DNA from: Pseudomonas entomophila
GTDB lineage: Bacteria; Pseudomonadota; Gammaproteobacteria; Pseudomonadales; Pseudomonadaceae
DNA: 64,000 bases
Direction: 5' to 3'
Assembly (NCBI RefSeq): GCF_023277925.1
Contig: NZ_CP063832.1
Location: 2,868,001-2,932,000 of the forward strand
Position numbers and translations under genes: made by a program. Under the pieces are notes generated by a model. That model was given only the letters and a program-made list of their open reading frames with translations, had not been told where the DNA came from and did no database searches. Shown here in pieces: positions 1-9,420 of this stretch. Each line of letters opens with the position of its first letter. Position 1 is the stretch's first letter.

Positions 1-29
1 CGCAGGCAGGGCGATCGACGTTGCATCGA

Positions 30-57
30 TCGCGTGGCAAGCCCGCTCCCACGACAG
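30..57. repeat. Partial REP-like sequence
   Basis: The core GGCAAGCCCGCTCCCAC matches one arm of the Pseudomonas REP element seen complete at 24158-24243. Only one arm is visible; its partner may lie left of the window. Confidence 0.4.
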
Positions 58-80
58 GCGAGCGGGCTGCGCCAGCGGGG

Positions 81-1595
81 TCAGCCTTGCGGCGACAGCG
101 CCGCCAGGTGGGCGCTGATCAGCATGGCGAACTCTTCGACGGTCATTTTCTTGCCGTTGAAATCGACCATGCCATCGGCGTACTGCAGGCTGGCCACCAC
201 GTCACTGCCTTGCACCGTGGCCATGCCGCTCTGCACAGCCATCATGCCGACCATTTCACCGGCCTGGCCGGACTGCTGGGCAATGGCCTGGGCGTCGGTC
301 TCGCCTTCGAGCAGTGCCTGCAAGGTAGCCAGGTCACTGATCATCGGTTTGGACACGCTCAGCTTGCCATGCAGTTTCGAAATCAGCTGCTTGCCCAACT
401 GGTCCGGCGGCAGGTCGAACGAGCTTGGGTTGGCGAAGTCCATCGACAGGCTGAAGCGGCTTTCGCCATTGGCGGTCTTGAATGCCAGGCTCTCCAGCGC
501 CAGCTGTGGCTTACCGGCGAGCATCGTCTGCAAGTCGCCCTGGACCTTGGCCTGTTCTTCAGGGGTCATGTCGAAGGACGGCATGGCCTCACCCTCGGCG
601 GCGGCCTGCTGGACCTCCGGCAGCTTGGTCTGGTACCACTCCATCAGCGCCTGCATGGCCGGGATGTCGATGGATTTCATGGTGAAGACCATCTCGCCGC
701 TACCCACCTTGCGCCCGGCGTAGCTGATATCGGCAACCTTGTACTCCAGGCGACCGGACAGCTTATCCTTCGCTTCGCCCTCGGCGTTGTACAGGTTGTT
801 CTGCTGCAGCCCCTTGAGCACCAGCACTTCCTGCTTCGGCCCACTGGTGATCTGGGCGTCGCCCAGGGCCATGTCGAGGTTGCCGACGTAGATCATGTCG
901 TGGTCGGTCTCGGTGAGCTTGCCACCGATCTTGAAACCATTGAGCAGGATCTTCACCGGTACCTGCTGCCCATCGGCGAAGTTCAGTTCCAAGCGCTCGG
1001 CGTTGCCGTGGACGGTAACGGCCTTGCCGTCACGGTCGCTGCCCATCAGCAACTGCAGGCCGGAGAAGTCCAGGACCTTGTCGCCGTCCTGCTCGAGCTT
1101 GACCGGGGCCAGGCGGATGTCGCTGTCGATGCCGCCGCCATAGCCAAGGCTGACTTGCGCAGTGACCGGCGCCTTGTCGCCAGCGGCGGTGAACCAGCCA
1201 GCGGTGAAGTCATCCTTCTCCAGCGCGCTGTTGCTGGTGGCCATCACCGGCATCAGCTTGAATGCCTTGACCCGCGACCAGGGGAACGGACCGTGCTCGA
1301 TCTGGTCGACCACGCCAACGTTGAAGTTCAGCGCCTCGGCTTCGCCGAGCTGCACGTTCTGGGCCTTGAGGCGGTAGTGCGCGGTGCTGGTGAAGAAGTG
1401 CTGTTCCAGCGAGGCCAGCTCGATGGTCATGCTGCCGCCGTTGCCGGCCAGGGCCTTCTTCAATTCTTCGTTACCACGCGCGACGGAGCGCTCCAGCTCC
1501 GCCGGCAGCTGCTTGCCGGTGTACCAGGCGCCTGCGGTGGTTGCGGCGGCGATGGCGACGGCCAGGCCGCAGAGGATGCCTACTGATTTCTTCAT
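81..1595 (-). CDS. YdgA family (DUF945) envelope protein
   Basis: A 504-residue protein that starts MKKSVGILCG, with one hydrophobic segment at about residues 5-23 serving as a signal anchor, followed by a long soluble periplasmic part. The spread-out beta-rich sequence, with an early ELERSVARGNEELKK helix and a C-terminal stretch ending in a KKMTVEEFAMLISAHLAAL-like helix, fits the YdgA/DUF945 family of gamma-proteobacteria. The molecular role of that family is not known. The gene stands alone and is read leftwards. No strong Shine-Dalgarno site is visible, so the start rests on the signal anchor. The family call comes from overall pattern and length. Confidence 0.8.
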   Translation of the reverse strand: MKKSVGILCGLAVAIAAATTAGAWYTGKQLPAELERSVARGNEELKKALAGNGGSMTIELASLEQHFFTSTAHYRLKAQNVQLGEAEALNFNVGVVDQIEHGPFPWSRVKAFKLMPVMATSNSALEKDDFTAGWFTAAGDKAPVTAQVSLGYGGGIDSDIRLAPVKLEQDGDKVLDFSGLQLLMGSDRDGKAVTVHGNAERLELNFADGQQVPVKILLNGFKIGGKLTETDHDMIYVGNLDMALGDAQITSGPKQEVLVLKGLQQNNLYNAEGEAKDKLSGRLEYKVADISYAGRKVGSGEMVFTMKSIDIPAMQALMEWYQTKLPEVQQAAAEGEAMPSFDMTPEEQAKVQGDLQTMLAGKPQLALESLAFKTANGESRFSLSMDFANPSSFDLPPDQLGKQLISKLHGKLSVSKPMISDLATLQALLEGETDAQAIAQQSGQAGEMVGMMAVQSGMATVQGSDVVASLQYADGMVDFNGKKMTVEEFAMLISAHLAALSPQG

Positions 1596-2240
1596 GAATA
1601 GAACCGATTGCTGTCCATAGGAGGGCGAATACGCAGCCCAGGGAGGTGGCCACGCAAGGGTGCAAGAATATCACCGACGGCCCGGGAACGCGGCGCTTTC
1701 ACCGGGTTTTGTGTCTGGAAAACCAATGTCTCGAGGATAGGAAGAAGGCTGCGCCCCCTGTGGGAGCGGGTTTACCCGCGAATGCGATGGCGGGCGCACC
1801 GGTGTATTCGCAGGTAAACCCGCGCTCACAGGGGAGGGTCCAAGCAAACCTTTGTAAATTTTTACGAACACCAAAATCGACTTACGCTCGCTGAAACGAC
1901 AAAAATAAATCAAAACGCGACCAAATAACCCGATACCAATTAAGGTCATCTATCCCTTTGTCATGTTTAACTTGACACCCGTTCCCCCATCGTTTTTATT
2001 TCCCCCACCTTGCACGCGCCCCACTCACGAAGAAGAAAAAAGCGCCGCCATGATGCCCAATCGCCCCAGCCCCCAAGCGCCGCCTTCCTCGCCCCGGCGC
2101 TGCCTGCCCTGATACCCGCGCCCACCCCGCGCACTCCCCCGCTCCGACATAAAAGGTGAACAACATGGAGCCTGTCCGCTCGACCTTGCCGTGCCCGCCG
2201 CACGCCGTGCCCGTTGCCCAGGATCAGGAGAGCCGCCCGC
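1596..2240. other. 645-bp divergent intergenic region
   Basis: Separates the leftward YdgA-like gene from the rightward permease. It holds a REP pair (1755-1834), then an AT-rich stretch (about 1850-2000) that includes a TTGACA hexamer at 1972-1977 followed 18 bp later by a TTATTT, a plausible but weak permease promoter. No convincing coding sequence was seen; the short open frames here have poor starts and no recognisable content. Confidence 0.5.
1755..1834. repeat. REP pair in inverted orientation (REPIN-like)
   Basis: CCCCTGTGGGAGCGGG... at 1755 is mirrored by ...CGCGCTCACAGGGG ending at 1834, giving two inverted REP units with CGGGTTTACCCGCG cores around a short spacer. This is the typical arrangement of Pseudomonas REPINs in intergenic DNA. 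Confidence 0.75.
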
Positions 2241-3593
2241 ATGCAGCCTGACCACAGCGCACCCGGCAACGCCCAGTTCCGCAAATCCCTGCGCCTCTGG
2301 CATGTGGTGATCATCGGCCTGGCCTACCTCACGCCGATGACCGTGTTCGATACCTTTGGCATCGTCTCGGGCATCACCGCAGGCCATGTACCCAGCGCCT
2401 ACATCCTGGCCCTGCTGGGCATCCTGTTCACCGCTGTGAGCTACGGCACCCTGGTGCGGCGCTTCCCACAATCCGGCTCGGCTTATACCTACACCCAGCG
2501 CGCCATCAACCCGCACGTGGGCTTCCTGGTCGGCTGGTCGTCGCTGCTGGACTACTTGCTGCTGCCCATGGTCAATGCGCTGCTGGCCAAGCTCTACCTG
2601 TCGGCGATGTTCCCCGAGGTGCCCGGTTGGGTATGGGTGACCGGGTTCGTCACCCTGATCAGCCTGATCAACATGCGCAGCGTCAACCTGGTGGCGCATT
2701 TCAACCTGCTGTTCGTCGTCGTGCAGGTGGCGATCATTGCCGTGTTCCTCTACCTCTGCTGGCGCGGCCTGGGCCACGGCGAGGGGCTGGGCACCGCCTG
2801 GAGCCTGGTGCCGTTCGCCGATGACCAGACCCAGTTCGCCGCGCTGGCCGCCGGCGCGACCATCCTGTGCTTCTCGTTCCTGGGCTTCGATGCGGTAACT
2901 TGCCTGTCGGAAGAGACCCGCAACCCAGGCAAGACCATCCCCCGGGCGATCTTCCTCACGGCCTTGATCGGCGGCGCGGTGTTCATCCTGGTGTCGTACT
3001 TCATCCAGGCCTACTTCCCGACCATGGCACGCTTCCACGACCAGGAAGCAGCCTTGCCGGAAATCGCCCTGTACGTCGGCGGCAAGCTGTTCCAGTCGGT
3101 GTTCATCGCCTGCACGGTGATCAACACCATCGCCTCGGGCCTGGCCTCGCAAACCAGCGTCTCGCGCCTGCTGTACGTGATGGGCCGCGACAACGTGATC
3201 CCGGCCAGCGTGTTCGCCCGCCTGCACGCGCGCTACAAGACCCCGGTGCTGAACATCGCGGTGGTCGGCCTGATCTCACTGTCGGCGATCTTCTTCGACC
3301 TGGTCACGGCCACCTCGATCATCAACTTCGGCGCCCTGGTGGCGTTCAGCTTCGTCAACCTGTCGGTGATCAACCACTGCTATATCCGCGAGGGTCAGAA
3401 CAAGGGCCTGACGAACAACCTCAAGTATCTGGTGGCGCCGACGATAGGCTTCTGCATCATCGTCTCGCTGTGGCTGGACCTGAACCAGAACTCGCTGCTG
3501 TTCGGTGGGGTCTGGGCCGCGCTCGGGGTGCTTTACCTGGCCTGGCTGACCAAGGCCTTCCGGGTCGCACCGCCCAACTACGTCGCTGAATGA
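2241..3593 (+). CDS. APC-family amino acid/polyamine permease
   Basis: A 450-residue inner-membrane transporter with about 12 hydrophobic helices. Near the N terminus, [15 protein letters not shown] and TAGHVPSAY mark the APC superfamily substrate region; [21 protein letters not shown] in the middle is the classic helix 6 region and its loop. It most resembles PuuP-like putrescine or broad amino acid importers. The start is set at the ATG at 2241, which has a GGAG site (2228-2231) about 9 bp upstream, rather than the TTG at 2214. The next gene is a chemoreceptor of McpU type, a family known to sense polyamines, which supports (by inference) a polyamine or related amine substrate. The exact substrate cannot be read from the sequence. 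Confidence 0.85.
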   Translation: MQPDHSAPGNAQFRKSLRLWHVVIIGLAYLTPMTVFDTFGIVSGITAGHVPSAYILALLGILFTAVSYGTLVRRFPQSGSAYTYTQRAINPHVGFLVGWSSLLDYLLLPMVNALLAKLYLSAMFPEVPGWVWVTGFVTLISLINMRSVNLVAHFNLLFVVVQVAIIAVFLYLCWRGLGHGEGLGTAWSLVPFADDQTQFAALAAGATILCFSFLGFDAVTCLSEETRNPGKTIPRAIFLTALIGGAVFILVSYFIQAYFPTMARFHDQEAALPEIALYVGGKLFQSVFIACTVINTIASGLASQTSVSRLLYVMGRDNVIPASVFARLHARYKTPVLNIAVVGLISLSAIFFDLVTATSIINFGALVAFSFVNLSVINHCYIREGQNKGLTNNLKYLVAPTIGFCIIVSLWLDLNQNSLLFGGVWAALGVLYLAWLTKAFRVAPPNYVAE

Positions 3594-3606
3594 CACCCGC
3601 CCACGA

Positions 3607-3634
3607 CAACGCCCGCGCCTGACCGCGGGCGTTG
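3607..3634 (+). terminator. GC-rich hairpin between permease and chemoreceptor
   Basis: Perfect 11-bp stem CAACGCCCGCG / CGCGGGCGTTG with a 6-nt loop. No T-run follows, so it may be an RNA-stabilising or attenuating hairpin rather than a full terminator. The chemoreceptor start codon lies 25 bp further on. Confidence 0.5.
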
Positions 3635-3659
3635 TGCTTGAACCAAAAGGAACGTCACC

Positions 3660-5726
3660 ATGCCGCTGCGTCGCCTCTCCATCCAGTGGAAGATCACCTT
3701 GCTGGCCGGCCTGTGCCTGCTGGCCATCGTCGCCCTGCTGGTTGCCACCTCGCTCACCCAGGCCAGGCGCAGCGCAGCGCTGGTCAGCCAGGCCAACGCC
3801 GAGATGCTCGAACACAGCGCGCGCCTGCGCCTGCAGGCCCACGCCGAGACCCAGGCGTTACGCATCCAGCGCTACTTCATGGATGCCTACCAGTACGGCA
3901 ACGGCTTCGCCCGGCTGGTGCAGGTGCTCAAGGCGCGCGGCGACAGCGACCTGCGCACGGTACTGACTGCCCAGGCCCGCAGCGCCTTGGCGGGCAACCC
4001 GAACCTGACCGGGCTGTACCTGGTCTTCGAACCCAATGCCCTGGACCATCAGGACAGCCGCTTCGTCGCCCAGGCCGAGCTGGGCAGCAACGACAGCGGG
4101 CGCTTCTCGCTGTACTGGTCGCAATCGAGCCCTGGCGCGCTGCAAGCCGAAGCCATGCCCGAGTCGATGCTGGCCGACACCACGGTCGGCGCCAACGGTT
4201 CCCCCTACAATCGCTGGCTGACCTGCCCGCAACAGACCGCCAAGGCCTGTGTGCTCGACCCGTACTTCGACGAGGTCAACGGCCGCCAGGTACTGATGAC
4301 CAGCATCGCCCTGCCGCTGCTCGAAGGTGGCAAGGTAGTCGGCGTACTCGGCCTGGACATCGGCCTGGACAACCTGCAGCAACTGAGCCTGGATGGCCGC
4401 CAGGAGCTGTTCGACGGCCAGGGCCAAGTCAGCATCGTCAGCCCTGCCGGGTTGCTGGCCGGCAACAGCCGTGACGCCGGCAAGCTGGCCAAGCCCCTGG
4501 AGCAGACCGTGGCCGATGGCCTGTTGCGCGTCGCCCGACCGTTCACCCCGATCCCCGACGCCGCGCCCTGGCAGGTGCTTCTGGAACTGCCCGAGCAGGT
4601 ACTGCAGGCACCGGCGGTGGCCCTCAACCAGCGCCTGGACGCCCACAACCAGAGCGCCAACCTGACTAGCCTGCTGATCGGCCTGGGCGCGGCGGTCGCG
4701 GGCCTGCTGCTGGTGTGGCTGACCGCCCGCGGCGTGACCCGGCCGATCCTCGCCGTGGCTGCGCGGCTGAAGGATATCGCCAGCGGCGAAGGCGACCTGA
4801 CGCGCCGCCTGGACTACGCCCGCGACGACGAACTGGGCCAGTTGACCGGCTGGTTCAACCGTTTCCTCGACAAGCTCCAGCCGGTGATCGCCCAGGTCAA
4901 GGGCTCGCTGCAGGAAGCCCGTGGCACCGCCGATCAATCGGCGGTCATCGCCAGCCAGACCAGCGCCGGCATGCAGCAACAGCACCGCGAGATCGAACAG
5001 GTGGCCACCGCCGCCAACGAGATGAGCGCCACCGCCCAGGACGTCGCCCACAACGCCTCGCAGGCCGCCCAGGCCGCCCGTGGTGCCGACCAGGCCGCCC
5101 GCGAAGGGCTGGCGCTGGTCGACGCCAATCGTCAAGCCATCGACCAACTGGCCGGCGGCATGGACACCGCAATGCAAGAGGCGCGCGCACTGGAAAGCCG
5201 CAGCGAACAGATCGGTTCGGTGCTGGAGGTGATCCGCGCTATCGCCGAGCAGACCAACCTGCTGGCCCTCAACGCGGCCATCGAGGCGGCCCGGGCCGGC
5301 GAAGCCGGGCGTGGTTTTGCCGTGGTCGCCGATGAGGTGCGCAACCTGGCGCAGCGCACCCAGGTGTCGGTGGAGGAGATTCGCCAGGTGATCGAAGGCC
5401 TGCAGCAGGGCACTCGGGATGTGGTCGAGGCCATGCGCGGCGGCCAGCGCCAAGCCCAGGAAAGCGCCACGCAAATGGAGCGGACCCTGCCCGCCCTGCA
5501 GCGTATCGGTGAGGCGGTGGCGGTGATCACCGACATGAACCTGCAGATCGCCTCGGCGGCCGAGGAACAGAGCGCGGTGGCCGAAGAGGTAAACCGCAAC
5601 GTGGCCGGGATCCGCGATGTGACCGAGTCGCTGTCGGGACAGGCCGATGAGTCGGCGCGGATCAGCCAAGCCTTGAACCGCCTGGCCAATCAGCAACAGG
5701 CACTGATGGAGCAGTTCCGGGTGTAA
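3660..5726 (+). CDS. mcpU: Methyl-accepting chemotaxis protein, dCache type (McpU-like)
   Basis: A 688-residue transmembrane chemoreceptor. Helix TM1 is at about residues 12-32, followed by a large periplasmic ligand-binding region (about 33-330) whose size and [10 protein letters not shown] / [12 protein letters not shown] segments fit a double Cache domain. TM2 is at about 336-356, then a HAMP domain ([20 protein letters not shown]), then the cytoplasmic coiled-coil signalling domain with the highly conserved hairpin [19 protein letters not shown] near residue 530. It signals to the CheA/CheW array. Position beside a PuuP-like permease, together with general likeness, suggests McpU, the polyamine receptor of P. 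putida. That assignment comes from context and memory, not from a binding-site alignment. An AAAAGGAA ribosome site precedes the ATG. Confidence 0.85.
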   Translation: MPLRRLSIQWKITLLAGLCLLAIVALLVATSLTQARRSAALVSQANAEMLEHSARLRLQAHAETQALRIQRYFMDAYQYGNGFARLVQVLKARGDSDLRTVLTAQARSALAGNPNLTGLYLVFEPNALDHQDSRFVAQAELGSNDSGRFSLYWSQSSPGALQAEAMPESMLADTTVGANGSPYNRWLTCPQQTAKACVLDPYFDEVNGRQVLMTSIALPLLEGGKVVGVLGLDIGLDNLQQLSLDGRQELFDGQGQVSIVSPAGLLAGNSRDAGKLAKPLEQTVADGLLRVARPFTPIPDAAPWQVLLELPEQVLQAPAVALNQRLDAHNQSANLTSLLIGLGAAVAGLLLVWLTARGVTRPILAVAARLKDIASGEGDLTRRLDYARDDELGQLTGWFNRFLDKLQPVIAQVKGSLQEARGTADQSAVIASQTSAGMQQQHREIEQVATAANEMSATAQDVAHNASQAAQAARGADQAAREGLALVDANRQAIDQLAGGMDTAMQEARALESRSEQIGSVLEVIRAIAEQTNLLALNAAIEAARAGEAGRGFAVVADEVRNLAQRTQVSVEEIRQVIEGLQQGTRDVVEAMRGGQRQAQESATQMERTLPALQRIGEAVAVITDMNLQIASAAEEQSAVAEEVNRNVAGIRDVTESLSGQADESARISQALNRLANQQQALMEQFRV

Positions 5727-5875
5727 GCCGACGCTCATGGAACACTTCTGTAGGAGCGACACAACTCCAAGACTTTCATGTCCCGTTGACGTTCTTTTCA
5801 CGCTGCCTGCATTAGCGTCGCCTGCCTTACCCGCCGCTCGCCAGATCCGGCCATTTCAGGTGCAACGAGGCATAC

Positions 5876-7642
5876 GTGTCGACTTCTTCTACCCCTACTC
5901 GCAAACGCGTGGACTGGGCTGGCCTAGGCTGGCTGCTGCTGTTCTTCTGGTACTTCTCCGGCGTGACCCAGGCATTACTGCTGTTCAGCGGCACCACTGG
6001 CTTCGCTGGCTTTCGCGATGCCTTCATTCTCAGCAGCCTGTGGCTCGCCCCGGTTCTGCTGCTACCGCGCCTGACCCGCCCGCTGTCCGCGTTGATCGGG
6101 TTGGTGCTGTGGGCGTCATCGCTGGTGGGCCTGAGCTACTTCGGTATCTATCGCCAGGAGTTTTCGCAGAGCGTCATCTTCGTGATGTTCGAATCAAACA
6201 CCGCCGAAGCCAGCGAATACTTCAGCCAGTACTTCAGTGTCACGCTGTGCCTGGCGCTGCTGCTCTACACGGTCGTTGCCGTATTGCTGTGGCGACGCAT
6301 CCGCCCCGTCACCCTGCCCCTGCGCACTCGCCTGCCACTGGTCGTCATGTTGCTGGCCGCAATCCTGGTCTACCCCTTCTACAAACAGATGGTCACCCAG
6401 GAACGCTCGTTCGCCGATGCCCGGGAAAAGGTCGAGCAACGCATGGAACCCGCCGTGCCGTGGCAACTGGTGGTCGGCTACCGGCAGTATCGCCAGCAAC
6501 TGGACAACATGCAGGAACTGCTTGATAAAAACGCCGCGCTGCCTCCACTGCAAGGGCTCAAGGACAGCAACGGCGACACACCACGCACACTGGTGCTGGT
6601 ACTGGGCGAGTCCACCACCCGCGAACACATGCACGTGTACGGCTACAACCGTGACACCACGCCCAACCTCGATGCCCTGGCCGCCAGCGACAAGGGCCTG
6701 ACAGTGTTCCGCAACGTCGTCTCGCCGCGCCCCTACACCATCGAGGTGATGCAGCAGATCCTGACTTTCGGCGACGAAGAGCACCCTGATCGCTTCCTCA
6801 GCGCCCCGTCGCTGATCAACCTGATGAAACAGGCGGGCTACAAGACCTTCTGGATCACCAACCAGCAGACCATGACCAAACGCAACACCATGCTCACCAC
6901 CTTCTCCCAGCAGACGGACGAGCCGGTGTACCTGAACAACCAGCGCAACCAGAATGCCAGCCAGTACGATGACGTGGTGCTGCCCCCCTTTGAGAAGGCC
7001 TTGCAGGACCCGGCGCCGAAGAAGCTCATCATTGTCCACTTGCTCGGTACGCACATGGACTACCGCTACCGTTACCCGGCGCAGTACGAGCACTTCAAGG
7101 ACAACCAGGGGGCACCCGCAGCGCTGTCACCTGACCAGGTCGAAACCTACAACTTCTATGACAACGCAGTGCGCTACAACGACTTCGTGGTATCCAGCCT
7201 GATCAAGCGCTATTCGGCGAGCACCCCGAACGGTTTCCTGCTGTACCTCTCCGACCATGGCGAGGATGTCTACAGTTCGGGCAACCACGACCGCCTGGGC
7301 CGCAACGAAGGCGATCCGACCCGGCCGATGTACACCATCCCATTCCTGCTCTGGACCTCACCGAGCTGGCAAGCCAGCCACCCACGCGACCTGCAGGCGG
7401 CGGCCGCGCGCCCGTACAGCAGTGCGCACCTGATCCATACGCTGTCCGACCTGGCCGGCCTCAGCTACGACCTTTACGAGCCGGCCAAGAGCGTGGTCAG
7501 CGATCAGTTCGTCGCCACACCGCGCTGGATCGGCAACCCCTACGCGAAGAATGGCCTGCATGACTTCGACCAACTGCCCACCGGCAAGGCCGATAAACAG
7601 CAGACAGTCAGCAGCGACATGCCGAAGCCGGGCAAGATATGA
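5876..7642 (+). CDS. cptA: CptA/EptA-type phosphoethanolamine transferase
   Basis: A 588-residue inner-membrane enzyme that starts with GTG. Five hydrophobic helices span about residues 15-170, followed by a periplasmic alkaline-phosphatase-like (sulfatase fold) domain. GESTTREHMHVYGYNRDTTP (near residue 245) carries the Thr nucleophile region in the CptA form; SDHGEDV and the HDRLGRNE segment supply metal ligands. The family moves phosphoethanolamine from phosphatidylethanolamine to lipopolysaccharide core sugars or other glycans; CptA in Salmonella acts on the heptose of the core. The acceptor here is not evident. It lies convergent to a glycosyltransferase/acetyltransferase pair, so a shared envelope-modification role is possible. 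Its start lies 149 bp after the chemoreceptor, so it may have its own promoter. Confidence 0.8.
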   Translation: MSTSSTPTRKRVDWAGLGWLLLFFWYFSGVTQALLLFSGTTGFAGFRDAFILSSLWLAPVLLLPRLTRPLSALIGLVLWASSLVGLSYFGIYRQEFSQSVIFVMFESNTAEASEYFSQYFSVTLCLALLLYTVVAVLLWRRIRPVTLPLRTRLPLVVMLLAAILVYPFYKQMVTQERSFADAREKVEQRMEPAVPWQLVVGYRQYRQQLDNMQELLDKNAALPPLQGLKDSNGDTPRTLVLVLGESTTREHMHVYGYNRDTTPNLDALAASDKGLTVFRNVVSPRPYTIEVMQQILTFGDEEHPDRFLSAPSLINLMKQAGYKTFWITNQQTMTKRNTMLTTFSQQTDEPVYLNNQRNQNASQYDDVVLPPFEKALQDPAPKKLIIVHLLGTHMDYRYRYPAQYEHFKDNQGAPAALSPDQVETYNFYDNAVRYNDFVVSSLIKRYSASTPNGFLLYLSDHGEDVYSSGNHDRLGRNEGDPTRPMYTIPFLLWTSPSWQASHPRDLQAAAARPYSSAHLIHTLSDLAGLSYDLYEPAKSVVSDQFVATPRWIGNPYAKNGLHDFDQLPTGKADKQQTVSSDMPKPGKI

Positions 7643-7660
7643 GCAGGAAGCAGGCGACGA

Positions 7661-7686
7661 GGAGCCTGGCCAGCAAGGCAGGCTCC
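7661..7686. terminator. Hairpin between convergent genes
   Basis: GGAGCCTG / CAGGCTCC arms with an inner GCC/GGC extension, sitting between the end of the cptA-like gene and the end of the leftward acetyltransferase. There is no clear T-run, so termination is inferred from position. Confidence 0.4.
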
Positions 7687-7710
7687 TACGGGTTGGCGCA
7701 ATGCCAGTAA

Positions 7711-8343
7711 TCAGGGCGCGGGGATTGCCTGGCGCTTGCGTGCATAGTCGAGAAATGCGTCCAGGTCACCACTGCAGAGCATGCGCGCCACCGCCTTCAC
7801 CTCATCGACCGGCCAGTCCCACCAGGCCGCTTCGAGCAGCGCCTCGCGTACTGGCTCGTCGAAGCGCCAGCGGATGAATTTGCATGGGTTTCCACCAACC
7901 ACAGCGTAGGGCGGCACGTCACGCGTAACCATGGCACCGGCGGCAACGATCGCGCCATGGCCGATGGTGACCCCAGAGAGAATCATCGCATTGGTGCAAA
8001 TCCAGCAGTCACTGCCGATCACCACATTACCCTTGCTTGGCGAGTAATCCTTGATGTCTTCAAGACCATCGATCTTGGCGGGAAATGGGTAGGTGGTCAG
8101 CCAATCGGTGCGGTGCTCACCGCCTAGCAGGATCTGCACGCCTTCAGCAATCGACGTGAAATTGCCGATGTGCAGCACCGCGTCGTCACCGAACTCGGTG
8201 ACCAGTGGCGTGCCATAACTACCAATTCCCACACTGCCACGGGGAAAGCTCAGACGAAGTTTCTCCGCTGCCCGGTCGAGTTTGTCCATGGCGCGCAGGC
8301 GTTTGCGCTCCCGCCGATTGATCAGTTTCTGCCAGAGATTCAA
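7711..8343 (-). CDS. CatB/VatD-like hexapeptide O-acetyltransferase
   Basis: About 210 residues. The middle and C-terminal part is a left-handed beta-helix of hexapeptide repeats (VVIGSDCWICTNAMI, then VTIGHGAIVAAGAMV, then VVGGNPCKFI). GGEHRTDWLTTYPF matches the active-site loop of xenobiotic/streptogramin acetyltransferases, where the His is catalytic; in sugar pathways the same fold acetylates glycan hydroxyls using acetyl-CoA. Start choice is uncertain: a TTG at 8343 keeps the QKLINRRERKRLRA helix, an ATG at 8289 gives 192 residues, and a GTG at 8448 would overlap the upstream glycosyltransferase by 71 bp. The upstream glycosyltransferase points to acetylation of a sugar, either on lipopolysaccharide/exopolysaccharide or on a glycosylated product of the nearby peptide locus. 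Both options are inference. Confidence 0.8.
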   Translation of the reverse strand: MNLWQKLINRRERKRLRAMDKLDRAAEKLRLSFPRGSVGIGSYGTPLVTEFGDDAVLHIGNFTSIAEGVQILLGGEHRTDWLTTYPFPAKIDGLEDIKDYSPSKGNVVIGSDCWICTNAMILSGVTIGHGAIVAAGAMVTRDVPPYAVVGGNPCKFIRWRFDEPVREALLEAAWWDWPVDEVKAVARMLCSGDLDAFLDYARKRQAIPAP

Positions 8344-8377
8344 GAAAGGTATCCAGGGGCGAAGTGGGTGAGAATCA

Positions 8378-9262
8378 TCAACGGTGGAACAACAGGCGCT
8401 TGATACGCCTGAAGGTAGTCTTGTTGTAATGGCGCAGCGGGATGCCACGCAGCAATTGCCAGGCGTAGCCCTTGTCCGACACCACCGCGTACTTCAAGGC
8501 CTTGTGCACCAGCACCGAACGCCCCCAGGCGTAGGCCGGGTGCTCGCGATACGGGGCGATGGTCTTGAGGTCGGCCTCGAGCAGCACCTTGAACTTTCGC
8601 GACAAGTTGTTGGGGTGGCGCCGATAACGCGTGACGCATACCGGAAGCTCGTGGATTTCGTAGCCCTGCGACGCAATGCGCAGGGTCATCTGGAAGTCCT
8701 GGACCTTGATCGCCGGGTCATAGAATTTCGCCGCCCGCATCGCCTCCATGCGGTACAACGAAGCCGGTGCACCGATCACCACGGCATCGCGCAGTATCTG
8801 CTCGAAGCTGAAGGTCTTGATCTCGCTGCGTTGCTGCACCTTGGTGTCGCGGCCTTCCGTGTCCATGTAGGTGATCAGCGCACCCACGCACCCTACTTTC
8901 GGGTGCTCGTCCAGATAGCGGGCACGCACGCTGAGCGAGTGTGGCAGCATGATGTCGTCCAGGTCCGGCGTCGACACATAGACGCCACGGGCATGGGCAA
9001 GCCCGGTGTTGAGTGCGCCGCTGACGCCCTGGTTGGCCTGGGTGAGGAGCGTGAAGTCGTAGGTTTTCTGCAACTCGCGCAGCATTTCCACGCTGCGGTC
9101 GCTCGAGCCATCATCGACGATGATGACTTCGAAGTTCGGGTAATCCTGAGCAAAGATACTCTGCAGGGCCTCCCGCAGGTACTTCTCGGCGTTATAGCAG
9201 GGTGCCACGACAGAGATCAGCGGGGGCTGGGTCTCACTGTGCTGCTCGCTTCCATGTGTCAT
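8378..9262 (-). CDS. GT2-family glycosyltransferase
   Basis: A 294-residue soluble GT-A fold enzyme. The N-terminal nucleotide-sugar domain shows ISVVAPCYNAEKYLREAL, IIVDDGSSDRSVEML and a metal-binding PDLDD motif (about residues 90-95). The C-terminal third is basic and helical (HYNKTTFRRIKRLLFHR) and may sit on the membrane. GT2 enzymes transfer a sugar from a nucleotide donor. Donor and acceptor are not readable here. The start is the ATG at 9262 (MTHGSEQHSE) rather than the longer 9313 frame, because homology-like sequence starts after it. It lies 158 bp downstream of the TolC-like gene on the same strand, so it may belong to the secretion operon. A TATACT hexamer in that gap, read leftwards, could also give it a promoter. 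Confidence 0.88.
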   Translation of the reverse strand: MTHGSEQHSETQPPLISVVAPCYNAEKYLREALQSIFAQDYPNFEVIIVDDGSSDRSVEMLRELQKTYDFTLLTQANQGVSGALNTGLAHARGVYVSTPDLDDIMLPHSLSVRARYLDEHPKVGCVGALITYMDTEGRDTKVQQRSEIKTFSFEQILRDAVVIGAPASLYRMEAMRAAKFYDPAIKVQDFQMTLRIASQGYEIHELPVCVTRYRRHPNNLSRKFKVLLEADLKTIAPYREHPAYAWGRSVLVHKALKYAVVSDKGYAWQLLRGIPLRHYNKTTFRRIKRLLFHR

Positions 9263-9420
9263 TGATCTGAGGCGCCTCTGGCCGCGGTGGAATGGCCTCC
9301 CGACAGGCAGCATGACAGTGTTGCGCCGGGCGAACGAGAGTATACGCGATCAGATAGTGAACACGACAAAGCCTGCATATGCAATGCCACACACGGACAT
9401 CCGGCCTGCGGGGAACACCG

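Noticed and set aside
21..1586. Long open frame on the plus strand opposite the YdgA-like gene
   Set aside because: It is the antisense of a credible protein; its sequence is His/Leu/Gly-rich low-complexity typical of reverse-strand frames in GC-rich DNA.
3858..5801. 647-codon open frame antisense to the chemoreceptor
   Set aside because: The plus strand carries a clear MCP with all domains; the antisense frame has no recognisable motif.
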